Part shown: piece by piece, positions 52,957 to 61,900 of the stretch
How the letters are laid out: each line of letters starts with the position of its first letter
How positions within the stretch are numbered: position 1 is the first letter of the stretch
Made by a program: the position numbers and the translations under genes
Assembly: GCA_000531095.1 (NCBI GenBank)
Contig: HG799465.1
Location: forward strand, 1,037,915-1,101,914
Source: Gemmata massiliana
GTDB lineage: Bacteria > Planctomycetota > Planctomycetia > Gemmatales > Gemmataceae
Direction of reading: 5' to 3'
DNA: 64,000 nt
The notes under the pieces: model-generated
Told to the model about the DNA's origin: nothing
Databases searched by the model: none
What the model saw: the letters and a program-made list of their open reading frames with translations, nothing else

Positions 52957-53847
52957 CTACCAGTGAGTTTCAAGCTCTTTGAACACCGCCGGGAGATAAT
53001 CGAGTAGATCGGTCGCGTTGAGCGCGGTTTGTCCCAATACGGCCGCGCCGAGATCACCGGCCCGACCGTGAACCCACGCGCTCAGAACGGCCGAGTCGAA
53101 CGCGCCGAGTCCCTGGCCGATGAGCGCGGCGATGATTCCCGAGAGTACGTCCCCGCTCCCGCCGGTCGCCATACCCGGGTTGCCCGTCGTGTTGCGATAC
53201 ACGTTCACGCCGTCGGTCACGACCGTCCCGGCCCCCTTGAGCAGCAACACGCCGCCGAACCGCGACGCAAAATCAACAGCTTGGTCCTCGCGCTCGCGGT
53301 CCCCTATGGGCACCGGTTTTCCGGTCAGTCGTGCGAATTCTCCCGGGTGTGGGGTCAACACGAGTGTCGTGGTTCGTTTCGTGAAATCGTCTCGAAACGG
53401 AGACAATGCAAATAATCCGTCTGCGTCGAGCACCACTGTGGCCCCGGGCAAGTCCGCGAGCACTCGGCGCACGAAAATGACGGTCGCGTCGTCGCGCCCC
53501 AACCCAGGACCGATGGCCACAACGTCCGCGGCCCGCGCCAGCTCGACCACTTCCCCCGAAGCGCTATCGCCGAACGTGCCGTCTGCGTGCTGGCGAATCG
53601 CGAACGTGGTGTACCCCGGGTATGCGGTCGCTATGACGGGCTGCACCTCGGCCGGACACGCGACCTGCACCACCCCGGCACCACTACGAAGCGCGGCGCG
53701 CCCGCACAGAACCGCGGCGCCGCTCATACCACGGCTCCCGGCGACAACCAGCACCTTGCCGTAAGTCCCCTTGTGGCCGTCGGGCGCGCGACGCGGCAGC
53801 GGGGGACATTTCGCACCGTAACGCTCATCGCCATCCTCCGCACTCAC
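52957..53847 (-). CDS. nnrD: ADP-dependent NAD(P)H-hydrate dehydratase
   Basis: This 296-residue ribokinase-fold enzyme dehydrates (6S)-NAD(P)HX, using ADP, as a repair step. The motifs are GTYGKVLVVAGSRGMSGAAVL, DVVAIGPGLGRD, TVVLDADGLFAL, LTPHPGEFARLTG and NTTGNPGMATGGSGDVLSGIIAAL (Asp near the ADP site). Length fits the dehydratase-only form; the epimerase domain of bifunctional enzymes is absent. GTG 53847 is chosen. It may be linked to the NAD-related fusion elsewhere in the window only by theme. Confidence 0.93.
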   Translation of the reverse strand: MSAEDGDERYGAKCPPLPRRAPDGHKGTYGKVLVVAGSRGMSGAAVLCGRAALRSGAGVVQVACPAEVQPVIATAYPGYTTFAIRQHADGTFGDSASGEVVELARAADVVAIGPGLGRDDATVIFVRRVLADLPGATVVLDADGLFALSPFRDDFTKRTTTLVLTPHPGEFARLTGKPVPIGDREREDQAVDFASRFGGVLLLKGAGTVVTDGVNVYRNTTGNPGMATGGSGDVLSGIIAALIGQGLGAFDSAVLSAWVHGRAGDLGAAVLGQTALNATDLLDYLPAVFKELETHW

Positions 53848-53965
53848 ATAGGGTTATACCGCACCGGCCGGCCCGCGGACATTGAATTGGCACCCGACGA
53901 AAATAGACGGCTATGCTATCCGGTATCCCATTCCGAAGCGCGCTCCCCAAATGCACGAGGTGCCG

Positions 53966-54454
53966 ATGTCACCCAACGACCTACTCGCCAGCGGCTACCG
54001 GATGGGCCGACGGATGGTTCACACGATGACGGACGATCTCACCGCGCCCGAATTCACTCACCAACCGGTCCCGGGTACGAACTCGGCCGCGTGGATCGTC
54101 GGGCACCTCGCGGTCACCGCGCGCCGAACGGCGGAGCGGCTCGGTGCAAACGACCTGCCGGAGTTGACGGAAGAGTTCGTCGGCCGGTACAGCGTGACGA
54201 AGAAAGCAGCGGAGGTACAAACCGATTTGGACGGCAAGGACGATCTGCTGAAACTACTCGATGTGTGTGTCGACAAGCTCATCGAAGCAATGCGGACACT
54301 TCCCGTGGAAGCGCTCTCGAACCCGCCCGCGAACCCCAGTCGCTTCGCCACCAACTACGGCGAGGCCGTGCTGTTCGGTGCGATGCACTTCACGATGCAC
54401 TGCGGTCAGCTCTCGACCATTCGCCGCAGCTTGGGCAAGCCCCCGGCCGTGTAA
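53966..54454 (+). CDS. DinB-superfamily (four-helix bundle) protein
   Basis: This 162-residue protein starts at ATG 53966 (GAGG 6 bases upstream). It has the family features WIVGHLAVTARRTAERLG (first metal His) and HFTMHCGQLSTIRRSLG (HxxxHxGQ-type metal site). DinB-superfamily proteins are metal-dependent transferases (mycothiol, bacillithiol and others) or damage-inducible proteins; this one cannot be assigned further. It is convergent with the broken PIN-domain gene. Confidence 0.82.
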   Translation: MSPNDLLASGYRMGRRMVHTMTDDLTAPEFTHQPVPGTNSAAWIVGHLAVTARRTAERLGANDLPELTEEFVGRYSVTKKAAEVQTDLDGKDDLLKLLDVCVDKLIEAMRTLPVEALSNPPANPSRFATNYGEAVLFGAMHFTMHCGQLSTIRRSLGKPPAV

Positions 54455-54464
54455 GCCATCAGCG

Positions 54465-55010
54465 TCAAGGTGCGGTGCCTGTCGTGGGTGGCGGGTCCAT
54501 CCAGTTCTCGAATCGCAAACCGGGAATCTGTTCGTAGTCCCGCCGGTTCGCGGTCAGTAACAGCACGTTGTTCGCGAGTGCAATGGACGCAATTTTCGGC
54601 TCATGAGGCGGTAGAGGTGGAGGCTGGTCGCAACTCGTTGCCCGACAGCATCCTCTGCTAAACCTCCACCTCTACCGCCTCATGAGCCCAATTTTCTTGT
54701 CCATTGTGCCAATTCGGATTCGCGCGAACGGCTCGAATAGTGACACCGCTGCGTCATCGAACGGTGCAATTACGAACTCGGCGAAGAACTCGAACAGTCC
54801 GGCCAATTCGCGGTACGGCCCGATTTGACGGCGCGGCTGTCGTTCTTTCGCGATCGCAGCCATCCACCCGCGCATTTGTTCCTCAACTGTTACAACTGCA
54901 ATACCGATATCCTCATCCCCGGCAGTTGAGAGCCGGGCAACAAGGTGATCGCGCCGAGTACCGTGGGGCATCCGCAAAACGGTCACGTGGTCGGTGTCGA
55001 GTAGGATCAC
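54465..55010 (-). pseudogene. vapC: PIN-domain toxin (VapC-like) split by a miniature element
   Basis: GTG 55010 opens VILLDTDHVTVLR, a PIN domain (Asp5, Glu43/44, Asp104 in GTMDKK). The frame ends prematurely inside an insertion, at LMRR*. Beyond the 91-bp element plus one 8-base repeat the original frame resumes as IASIALANNVLLLTANRRDYEQIPGL to a stop at 54465. Removing the 99 bases leaves 447 bases, exactly 149 codons, a normal VapC length. The last acidic residues and strand are lost, so the toxin is probably inactive. The antitoxin frame just upstream is intact. Confidence 0.9.
54590..54696. mobile_element. 91-bp miniature inverted-repeat element with 8-bp target duplication
   Basis: The element spans 54598-54688. 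Perfect 26-bp terminal inverted repeats (54598-54623 and 54663-54688) begin GGCTCATGAG, around a 39-bp interior. The sequence CAATTTTC occurs immediately outside on both sides (54590-54597 and 54689-54696), a target-site duplication. It encodes nothing. Its parent transposase is not in this window, and the insertion-sequence family is not assigned. Confidence 0.92.
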
Positions 55011-55222
55011 TCCGAATTCCCCTCGCGCCCCGCACGCCGATCCGCTTCTCGCGCGGCTTCGATTTCGGCTTCCATCTGGCGCGTGAACTCATTATCCCCC
55101 GAGACCCCAACTACGCGCCGCCAGTCTCTCTTTCGGCCCGTCTTTTCCGCTTCCTGTTCGGCCATTTTCTTTTCGAGCATCTCGATCCGCTTCGCGAGCG
55201 CTTCGAGCGAAAGCTCTGCCAT
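55007..55222 (-). CDS. vapB: Antitoxin-like protein preceding the PIN toxin
   Basis: This 71-residue protein starts at ATG 55222 with GGAGG 7 bases upstream. It is a short helical, charged protein (LSLEALAKRIEMLEKKMAEQEAE, then EFTRQMEAEIEAAREADRR), typical of coiled-coil antitoxins, without a clear DNA-binding domain. Its stop overlaps the toxin start (GTGA), the usual arrangement for translational coupling. With the toxin disrupted it may now be dispensable. Confidence 0.7.
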   Translation of the reverse strand: MAELSLEALAKRIEMLEKKMAEQEAEKTGRKRDWRRVVGVSGDNEFTRQMEAEIEAAREADRRAGREGNSE

Positions 55223-55337
55223 GAACATCCCTCCGAAATAAGCTGCCCTCACAATACCACAAGTACAGTAACGAAAGCAGCGGAAACGAACGCGCCCGCG
55301 GTACCAACCGCGGGCGCGTCCGTTTTGCGACAACCGG

Positions 55338-57953
55338 TCACGCAGTCACTTCGGGGTTAGTCGCGGTGAACGTGAGCGCGTCGCGTGAAGCGTCGCAGTC
55401 GACCGTGACCGTACCGCCGTCGACGATCTCGCCCTTCAGCAGCATGCGAGCGAGGGGTGTTTCCACTCCCCGCTGGATCGAGCGCTTCAGCGGCCGCGCG
55501 CCGTAGGCCGGCTCGTGGCCCTCGCGGACGATGTGGACCTTCGCTGCGTCCGTGAGCGCCAGCGTGATCTTCCGCTCGGCCAGGCGCTTGCGCAGGTTGC
55601 CGAGTTGGATCTCCACGATCTTCGTGAGGTCCGCTTCGGTCAGCGCGTGGAACACAATGATCTCGTCCACACGGTTCAGGAACTCCGGCCGGAAGCCTTT
55701 CCGCAGTTCCTCCATGACCGCGTCCTTCATGCGGTCGTACACCTCACCGATGTGCGATCCCTTGTACTGTAGGATGCGCTGGCCCCCGACGTTCGAGGTC
55801 ATCACGACGATGGTGTTCTTGAAGTCCACCGTGCGCCCCTGCCCGTCGGTGAGGCGCCCGTCGTCGAGCACCTGGAGCAGCGTGTTGAACACGTCCGGGT
55901 GGGCCTTCTCGATCTCGTCGAACAGCACCACCGAGTACGGCCGGCGCCGCACTGCTTCCGTGAGCTGCCCTCCCTCGTCGTACCCCACGTACCCCGGGGG
56001 CGCACCGACCAGGCGCGAGACCGTGTGCTTCTCCTGGTACTCGCTCATGTCGATGCGGATCATCGCCTTTTCGTCGTCGAACAGGAACTCCGCGAGTGCC
56101 CGGGCCAGTTCCGTCTTGCCCACCCCGGTCGGCCCGAGGAAGATGAAAGACCCGATCGGCCGGTTCGGGTCTTTCAGCCCGCTCCGCGCGCGAACGACGG
56201 CTTCGGACACCGCCCGCACCGCCTCGTCCTGGCCGATAACACGCTTGTGAAGTTCATCCTCGAGGTGAAGCAACTTCTCTTTTTCGCCCTCCATGAGCTT
56301 CGACACAGGCACCCCGGTCCACCGGCTCACGACGGCCGCGATTTCCTCCTCACCGACCTCCTCCTTGATGAGCTTGTTCGCCTTATCGCGTGCGAACGCC
56401 ACTTCCGCCCCAGCGAGCTTCTTTTCGAGTTCCGGGAGCTTGCCGTACTTCAGCTCCGCAGCCCGATTCAGGTCGTACTGGCGCTCCGCGCGCTCGACCT
56501 CCTGCTTCGTCTGTTCGAGCTGTTCGCGAATCACCTGCACCTGCTGAACGGCCTGCTTCTCGGCCTGCCACCGGGCTTTGAGTGCGTCCGCATCGGCCTT
56601 CAGGTTGCCGAGTTCGTGTTCCAGCTTTTCGAGCCGGTCGCGCGAAGCCCGGTCCGTTTCCTTTTTCAGTGCTTCGCGCTCGATCTCCAACTGCATCACG
56701 CGCCGGCTGATCTCGTCCAACTCCGTCGGCATACTGTCGATTTCGGTCCGTAACTTCGCGGCCGATTCGTCCACCAAGTCGATGGCCTTGTCGGGTAGGA
56801 ACCGGTCCGAGATGTAGCGGTTGGACAGCACCGCGGCCGAAACCAGTGCAGAGTCCTTGATGCGCACCCCGTGGTGAACCTCGTACCGCTCCTTCAGCCC
56901 GCGCAGGATGCTGATGGTGTCTTCCACCGACGGCTCGCCGACGAACACCGGCTGGAACCGGCGTTCCAGTGCCGCGTCCTTTTCGATGTGCTGCCGGTAC
57001 TCGTCCAGCGTGGTCGCGCCGATGCAGTGCAACTCACCGCGCGCGAGTAGCGGCTTCAGCAGATTGCCCGCGTCCATCGCGCCTTCAGCCTTCCCCGCGC
57101 CGACGATCGTGTGCATCTCGTCGATGAACAGGATGATCCGGCCGTCGGACGACGTGACTTCCTTCAGAACCGCTTTCAGGCGCTCCTCGAACTCGCCGCG
57201 GTACTTCGCCCCCGCGATAAGCGCGCCCATGTCGAGCGCCACGATCATCTTGTCTTTCAGCCCCTCGGGTACGTCCCCTCGGACGATCCGCTGCGCGAGG
57301 CCCTCGACCACGGCGGTCTTACCGACGCCGGGTTCGCCAATGAGTACCGGATTGTTCTTCGTCCGGCGCGAGAGCACCTGCATGACACGGCGGATCTCCT
57401 CGTCGCGCCCGATGACCGGGTCGAGTTTGCCGCGCTGGGCGAACTGCGTGAGATCGCGCCCGTACTTCTCCAACGACTGGTAGGTCTCTTCCGGGTTCTG
57501 TGACGTGACGCGCTGGCTCCCGCGCACCTCCTTCAGCGCAGTAAGCAAGCGGTCGCGCGTGAGACCGAACTCGCGGAGCGTTTTCCCCGCAACGCCGGTG
57601 TCATCAGTCATGGCGAGCAGCAGGTGCTCGACCGAGACGTACTCGTCCTTGAGCTTCTTCGCCTCGCCCTCGGCCGTGTCGATGAGTTTGATGAGGCGCT
57701 GCGTGAGGCGCGGTTCGGCGTTCGTGCCGGTTACCTTGGGCTGTTTCTCCAATTCACGCTGGATCTTGATTGTGACCGCGTCGGCCGAAACCCCAGCCTT
57801 CTCCAAAATGGCGGGTGTAAGTCCCTTCTCTTGATCGAGTAACGACAAGAGTGCGTGCTCGACGTCGATTTGCTGGTGATTGAACCTCGCCGCGAGTTTC
57901 TGTGCTCCGGCGAGGGCCTGCTGTGCCTTCTCAGTAAACTGGTTCAGGTCCAT
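55338..57953 (-). CDS. clpB: ATP-dependent disaggregase ClpB
   Basis: This 871-residue Hsp100 protein resolubilises aggregated proteins with DnaK. It has an N-terminal Clp_N domain ([18 protein letters not shown]), two AAA+ modules with Walker [14 protein letters not shown] and [14 protein letters not shown], a long coiled-coil M domain between them (about 400-530), and [23 protein letters not shown] 57953, after AGGAGG, is the family start; the frame is open further up but translates an unrelated repeat. Length is normal. No CIRCE or sigma32-type promoter was recognised upstream. Confidence 0.97.
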   Translation of the reverse strand: MDLNQFTEKAQQALAGAQKLAARFNHQQIDVEHALLSLLDQEKGLTPAILEKAGVSADAVTIKIQRELEKQPKVTGTNAEPRLTQRLIKLIDTAEGEAKKLKDEYVSVEHLLLAMTDDTGVAGKTLREFGLTRDRLLTALKEVRGSQRVTSQNPEETYQSLEKYGRDLTQFAQRGKLDPVIGRDEEIRRVMQVLSRRTKNNPVLIGEPGVGKTAVVEGLAQRIVRGDVPEGLKDKMIVALDMGALIAGAKYRGEFEERLKAVLKEVTSSDGRIILFIDEMHTIVGAGKAEGAMDAGNLLKPLLARGELHCIGATTLDEYRQHIEKDAALERRFQPVFVGEPSVEDTISILRGLKERYEVHHGVRIKDSALVSAAVLSNRYISDRFLPDKAIDLVDESAAKLRTEIDSMPTELDEISRRVMQLEIEREALKKETDRASRDRLEKLEHELGNLKADADALKARWQAEKQAVQQVQVIREQLEQTKQEVERAERQYDLNRAAELKYGKLPELEKKLAGAEVAFARDKANKLIKEEVGEEEIAAVVSRWTGVPVSKLMEGEKEKLLHLEDELHKRVIGQDEAVRAVSEAVVRARSGLKDPNRPIGSFIFLGPTGVGKTELARALAEFLFDDEKAMIRIDMSEYQEKHTVSRLVGAPPGYVGYDEGGQLTEAVRRRPYSVVLFDEIEKAHPDVFNTLLQVLDDGRLTDGQGRTVDFKNTIVVMTSNVGGQRILQYKGSHIGEVYDRMKDAVMEELRKGFRPEFLNRVDEIIVFHALTEADLTKIVEIQLGNLRKRLAERKITLALTDAAKVHIVREGHEPAYGARPLKRSIQRGVETPLARMLLKGEIVDGGTVTVDCDASRDALTFTATNPEVTA

Positions 57954-58191
57954 AAGTTGTTCCTCCTTCCCGGCCTCTCGAAATGGTTGGAGGCGGGCGT
58001 CGCACATTAGAGGGACGAGTGGCGAATTGGGTTCTTCGTGAACCGGAATTTCAGAGGACAGACGGCAGAGGACAGAAATCAGAAGACAGAAGGCAGGCGA
58101 AAACGACGGCTTCTCTTGATACCTCTGTCCTCTGCCGTTGTCTTCTGATCTCTGGTGTCTGTCCTCCGACCTCTGGCCAACGCGAGCCGGT
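57954..58191. repeat. Intergenic SED-type low-complexity repeats upstream of clpB
   Basis: Bases about 58052-58176 contain cagaggacaga / tcagaagacag units, and their complements on the right half (for example acggcagaggacaga at 58062-58076 and tctgtcctctgccgt at 58124-58138). The units are inverted but keep the same order, so they do not form one simple hairpin. The clpB promoter must lie here. Confidence 0.7.
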
Positions 58192-58851
58192 CTACGCCCC
58201 TCGCGCGTTCTGCAGTTCCGCCAATTCATTGCGCAAGTTCGACCGTGCCCGTTGCTCGCCCTCCTCGAACATGATGGGCGTGTGGTACAACCGCGGTGCG
58301 GCGAGAAACCGTTCGAGCACGGCCGTCCGGCCCGCTCGGTACTCCGCCTCCGGCACCCAGGAATACTCCTGGCGAATATCGCGGGCGTACCGGGCGTAGC
58401 GTTCCTCGGAAGCCCCGAGAATCGCGAGATCGGCGTCGAGCAGCACGCGCGTGTCATGGTCCCCGGGGGCCTCGGCCGCGTGCGCGGTTGCCCAGATCAT
58501 ACGCACGATGCGCTCGATGGCCGAAGCCGGTACCCCGATCGGGCCGAGTAAATCGACCGCGAGTTCCCCGCTCCGTTGCTCATTATCTTTCGCGCGCGAA
58601 TCGTATACCGCGTCGTGGAACCAGATCGCCAGTTGCAGCGCGTTCGGGTTCTCGACGGTCGGCGCCAGGCGCTCGACCACCCGGAACATCTCGTTGAGGT
58701 GTTCGAGGTTGTGGTAGTGCCGTTCCGGGGCCGAGTACGCGGCCACGAGCACGTCGAACGGGGGATATGCGTCTGTGGGTGCCACGCGGTACTGGTCGAG
58801 CGTCCGCACCCAGCTCTTTTGCATCGACGCCAGTCGTTCGGGCGAGACCAT
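58192..58851 (-). CDS. HD-superfamily metal-dependent phosphohydrolase
   Basis: This 219-residue protein carries [35 protein letters not shown] and [26 protein letters not shown], the signature set of small predicted HD phosphohydrolases of the YPR1-like group. The His/Asp residues bind a metal. The substrate is unknown. The gene sits between the clpB promoter region and the divergent giant membrane protein gene. Confidence 0.85.
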   Translation of the reverse strand: MVSPERLASMQKSWVRTLDQYRVAPTDAYPPFDVLVAAYSAPERHYHNLEHLNEMFRVVERLAPTVENPNALQLAIWFHDAVYDSRAKDNEQRSGELAVDLLGPIGVPASAIERIVRMIWATAHAAEAPGDHDTRVLLDADLAILGASEERYARYARDIRQEYSWVPEAEYRAGRTAVLERFLAAPRLYHTPIMFEEGEQRARSNLRNELAELQNARGA

Positions 58852-58988
58852 AATGATTGGTGACTCCGGGTGAGGGGCGCGGCTCGTGCTTGCCGCGGCG
58901 GTCCGGCCGCGGGTATAGTTTAGTTACACACTTCGCGCGTGTCCGGGCGCGGTTCGGACTCAAAGGCACTGCCACTGTCGGAGCGTTG

Positions 58989-61900
58989 ATGGTCGCCGCA
59001 CTGCCGCCCGCCCTCGAACAGCGGCTCGTCGCGCTAGTTCCGCGCGTGCGGGCGCTGCGCCTGGCGCGCGGCGCCAGTTTGTGCCTCCTGGCGGCCGTCG
59101 CCGCGACCGCCCTTGTTCTGCTGCTCGATACCCTCTTCGAGCTATCAGCGAACGCTCGCGCGTTGTTCATCGCGGTGTGGATTACGGGGTTGGGCGTACT
59201 CGTGTGGCGCCTGATCGTGCGACCGTGGCAGGCCGAGATCCCGCTCGCAGACGTGGCCGACGAACTGGCGAAGAGACTGCCAGAGTTGTCCGAGCGTCTC
59301 CGCGTTCTTGTGGGAGACGAGCACGTTGAAACGTCCGACGCGGTGCGCGCGGCACTCACGGAGGACACCGCCCGGCGCGCCCGCACGGTCGATTTTGAAC
59401 GCGCGATCCCTTCGCACCCGGTACTCCTGCGCGTTTGTGGCGCGCTGCTGGCGCTGCTCAGTTTTCTGATGATCGCGGGGCTGATCCCCAACAGTGCGGA
59501 CCGGATCAAGCGCGTGGCGATGCCCTGGGTCCGCCCGCCGGACGCGGGCATCCGCGTGGTGGTCACGTCCGGTGAGCCGGTCGTGCGGCGCGGCGGACCG
59601 GTTACGCTCACCGCGTTCGCGGAGAAAATCGACAACCGGGCACTCGTGCGCGCGCCGGAAGGTGCGACGCTGCTGTTCCGCAATCACCCCAGCGGGTCCG
59701 AGTACCGTCTCCCGATGATCGCGGACGATACGGGCGCGTTCCACGTCACGCGCGCGGAGGTGCCCGGCGACTTCGAGTACCGCGTTCAGATCGGTAACGC
59801 GACGAGCGAATGGCTCCGCGTTACCGCGCTCGACGCGATAGAACTGGCGGAAGGAACGCGCATCGAAATTACTCCGCCCGCTTACGCCGCGTCGTGGCGC
59901 AAACAAACCGTCGCGGGATTCGTGAGCTTCGACGCCCTCGGGTACAGCACCGTCACCCTTCAACTGAAGTTCACGCACCCGGCCGCAAGTGCGCACGTGG
60001 AGTGGCGCCGCGGCGAAGACAAGCCCGAACCGATCTCCGTGGAACTCGCGCCGGACCACCTCTCCGCTACCGCAACGGTCTCCGTCCTCGGGCGCGAAAG
60101 TAGTACGTTGCGGCTAGTTCTGTTGCGTGAAGAGGGCGGGAAGAGGCTCCGTTCGTCACACACCATACACGCCCGCATCACACACGACAGAGCGCCGTGG
60201 ATCGAACAGGTGTCCGGTGTCTCCCCTCACCCGCGCACCGCGCGCCCGGGTGCCCGCATCGCGATCGACCTCGTTGCCGGCGACGACATGAACGTCTCCA
60301 GCGCCGTGTTGGAGTACGCGACCGGCCCCGCCGACGCGCCGGTGACCACGGTGCCGATACCACTCACCCCCTGCGGCCCCGCACGAGTGACCGGGCACCT
60401 CGATTTCGACCTCGCGCCTATGGCCCACACAAGCGGCCCTATCCGCGTCCGCGTTCGCGTGACGGACAATCGGCGCCTCGGTACGGACAAACTCGGCCCG
60501 CAAGAAACGATCTACCCCACGACCGGGTGGAGCGAGTTGCGGATCGCCGCGAACGCGCCTCCGATCGAAGAACAGGACATTCTGTGTCAGCGCGACGCGA
60601 TCCGAACTTCGGCCGAAGCCGCACTCCGGACAGTACGCGAGGCGGAGGAACTCACACGGGCGGTCCGAACCGACGCGGCCGGGCACTCGACACTGGCCCC
60701 CGATCACACCATTCGGCTGAACACGGTCCGCGAGAAAGTCGTTCGGGCCGCGGAAGTGCTGAACGATCTCGCGCGCGAAGCCGCTCTCGCGCCCGAGCTG
60801 CGGGCGCTCGCCTCAACAGCGCACGAAATCGCCGACCACGATCTTAAAAGCGCAGAAGAAGCGACTCGCAAGATCGAGTCCGACGAAGCGGGTCGGGCGG
60901 ACACATTCGCGACCGCGCTTGGCCACTTGGGAGCCGCGGGCACCAAGTTGGACGCGCTCCTCGCGCGGAACACCAATCTCGCCCGCGACCGACTCGATCG
61001 CGCGAAGCTCAGTACACTTGCCGCGGACCAACTAACTCTCGCCACGGCTGCCCGAGCCGACGCGAAAGACGCACTCGCCCGTCAACGAGAACTGTTTACC
61101 CGGCTGAAAGCCCTTCTCGCCGAGAGCGCGCCCCTCCGTACCGCCGCCGAAGGCGCCAGGGGTACAGAAGCGCGCCGGCTCGCTCAGGCGCTGTTTGAAT
61201 TTTCGACACAGTTACGCGACCTCGACGCGGCGGCCCGCCAGACCTCGATCGACGCACAAGCCACGATCCTCGAACGGCTCGCGCACGACCAAGAGTTACT
61301 CACGAAGCGGGCCGCGCAATTGTTCGTGGAAATCGACACCGCGGCGCGACTGACCGGGTCCGCACCGCCCAAGATCGACGACTTCCGCCGCGTCGTGGAC
61401 CTCGCCGCGCGCGGGAAGACGGTCGAGGCACTGACTGAACTGGAGCGCCAGACCCAGGCGCTCGAACGAATCGCGCTCGAATTCGACAGGTGGGCCGCGG
61501 ACCGGATCGATCCCCAGAAGGGCGCGAAGCAACTCGCGCTGTGGCAGGACGACCTCCTCACGCGCCTCAAAACGGCGACCAAAACGGTCCCGTTCGACAA
61601 GCTCCCGGAGAGCACGCGAACAGCCTTCCGCAACGAACAGAAGGCGATTCACACCGGTCTGGCCCAACTCGCGCTCCCTCCGGATGCGTCAATCAAGTCC
61701 GTGCGCGACAGCGCCGCGGTCCACACCGGCACTGCGAACAGGAGCCTCGCAGGGACCGGCGCGGGGGCGCCGGCAGCGATGAAACTCGCCGTTGACGCAC
61801 TCAACCGGCTCGCGGAGAAAACGCCGCCGGTTGCGGACCGGCTCGCGAAAACGCTCCGCGCGTTCGAGAAGCTCCGGCCCCCACAGGACACGCTCGCGAA

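Noticed and set aside
58052-58176. CRISPR array upstream of clpB
   Set aside because: The repeated units are short, variable and in both orientations, without regular spacers or neighbouring cas genes.
55338-58457. 1039-residue version of ClpB
   Set aside because: The extra N-terminal part is a translation of intergenic repeats and of the opposite strand; the Clp_N domain begins at ATG 57953.
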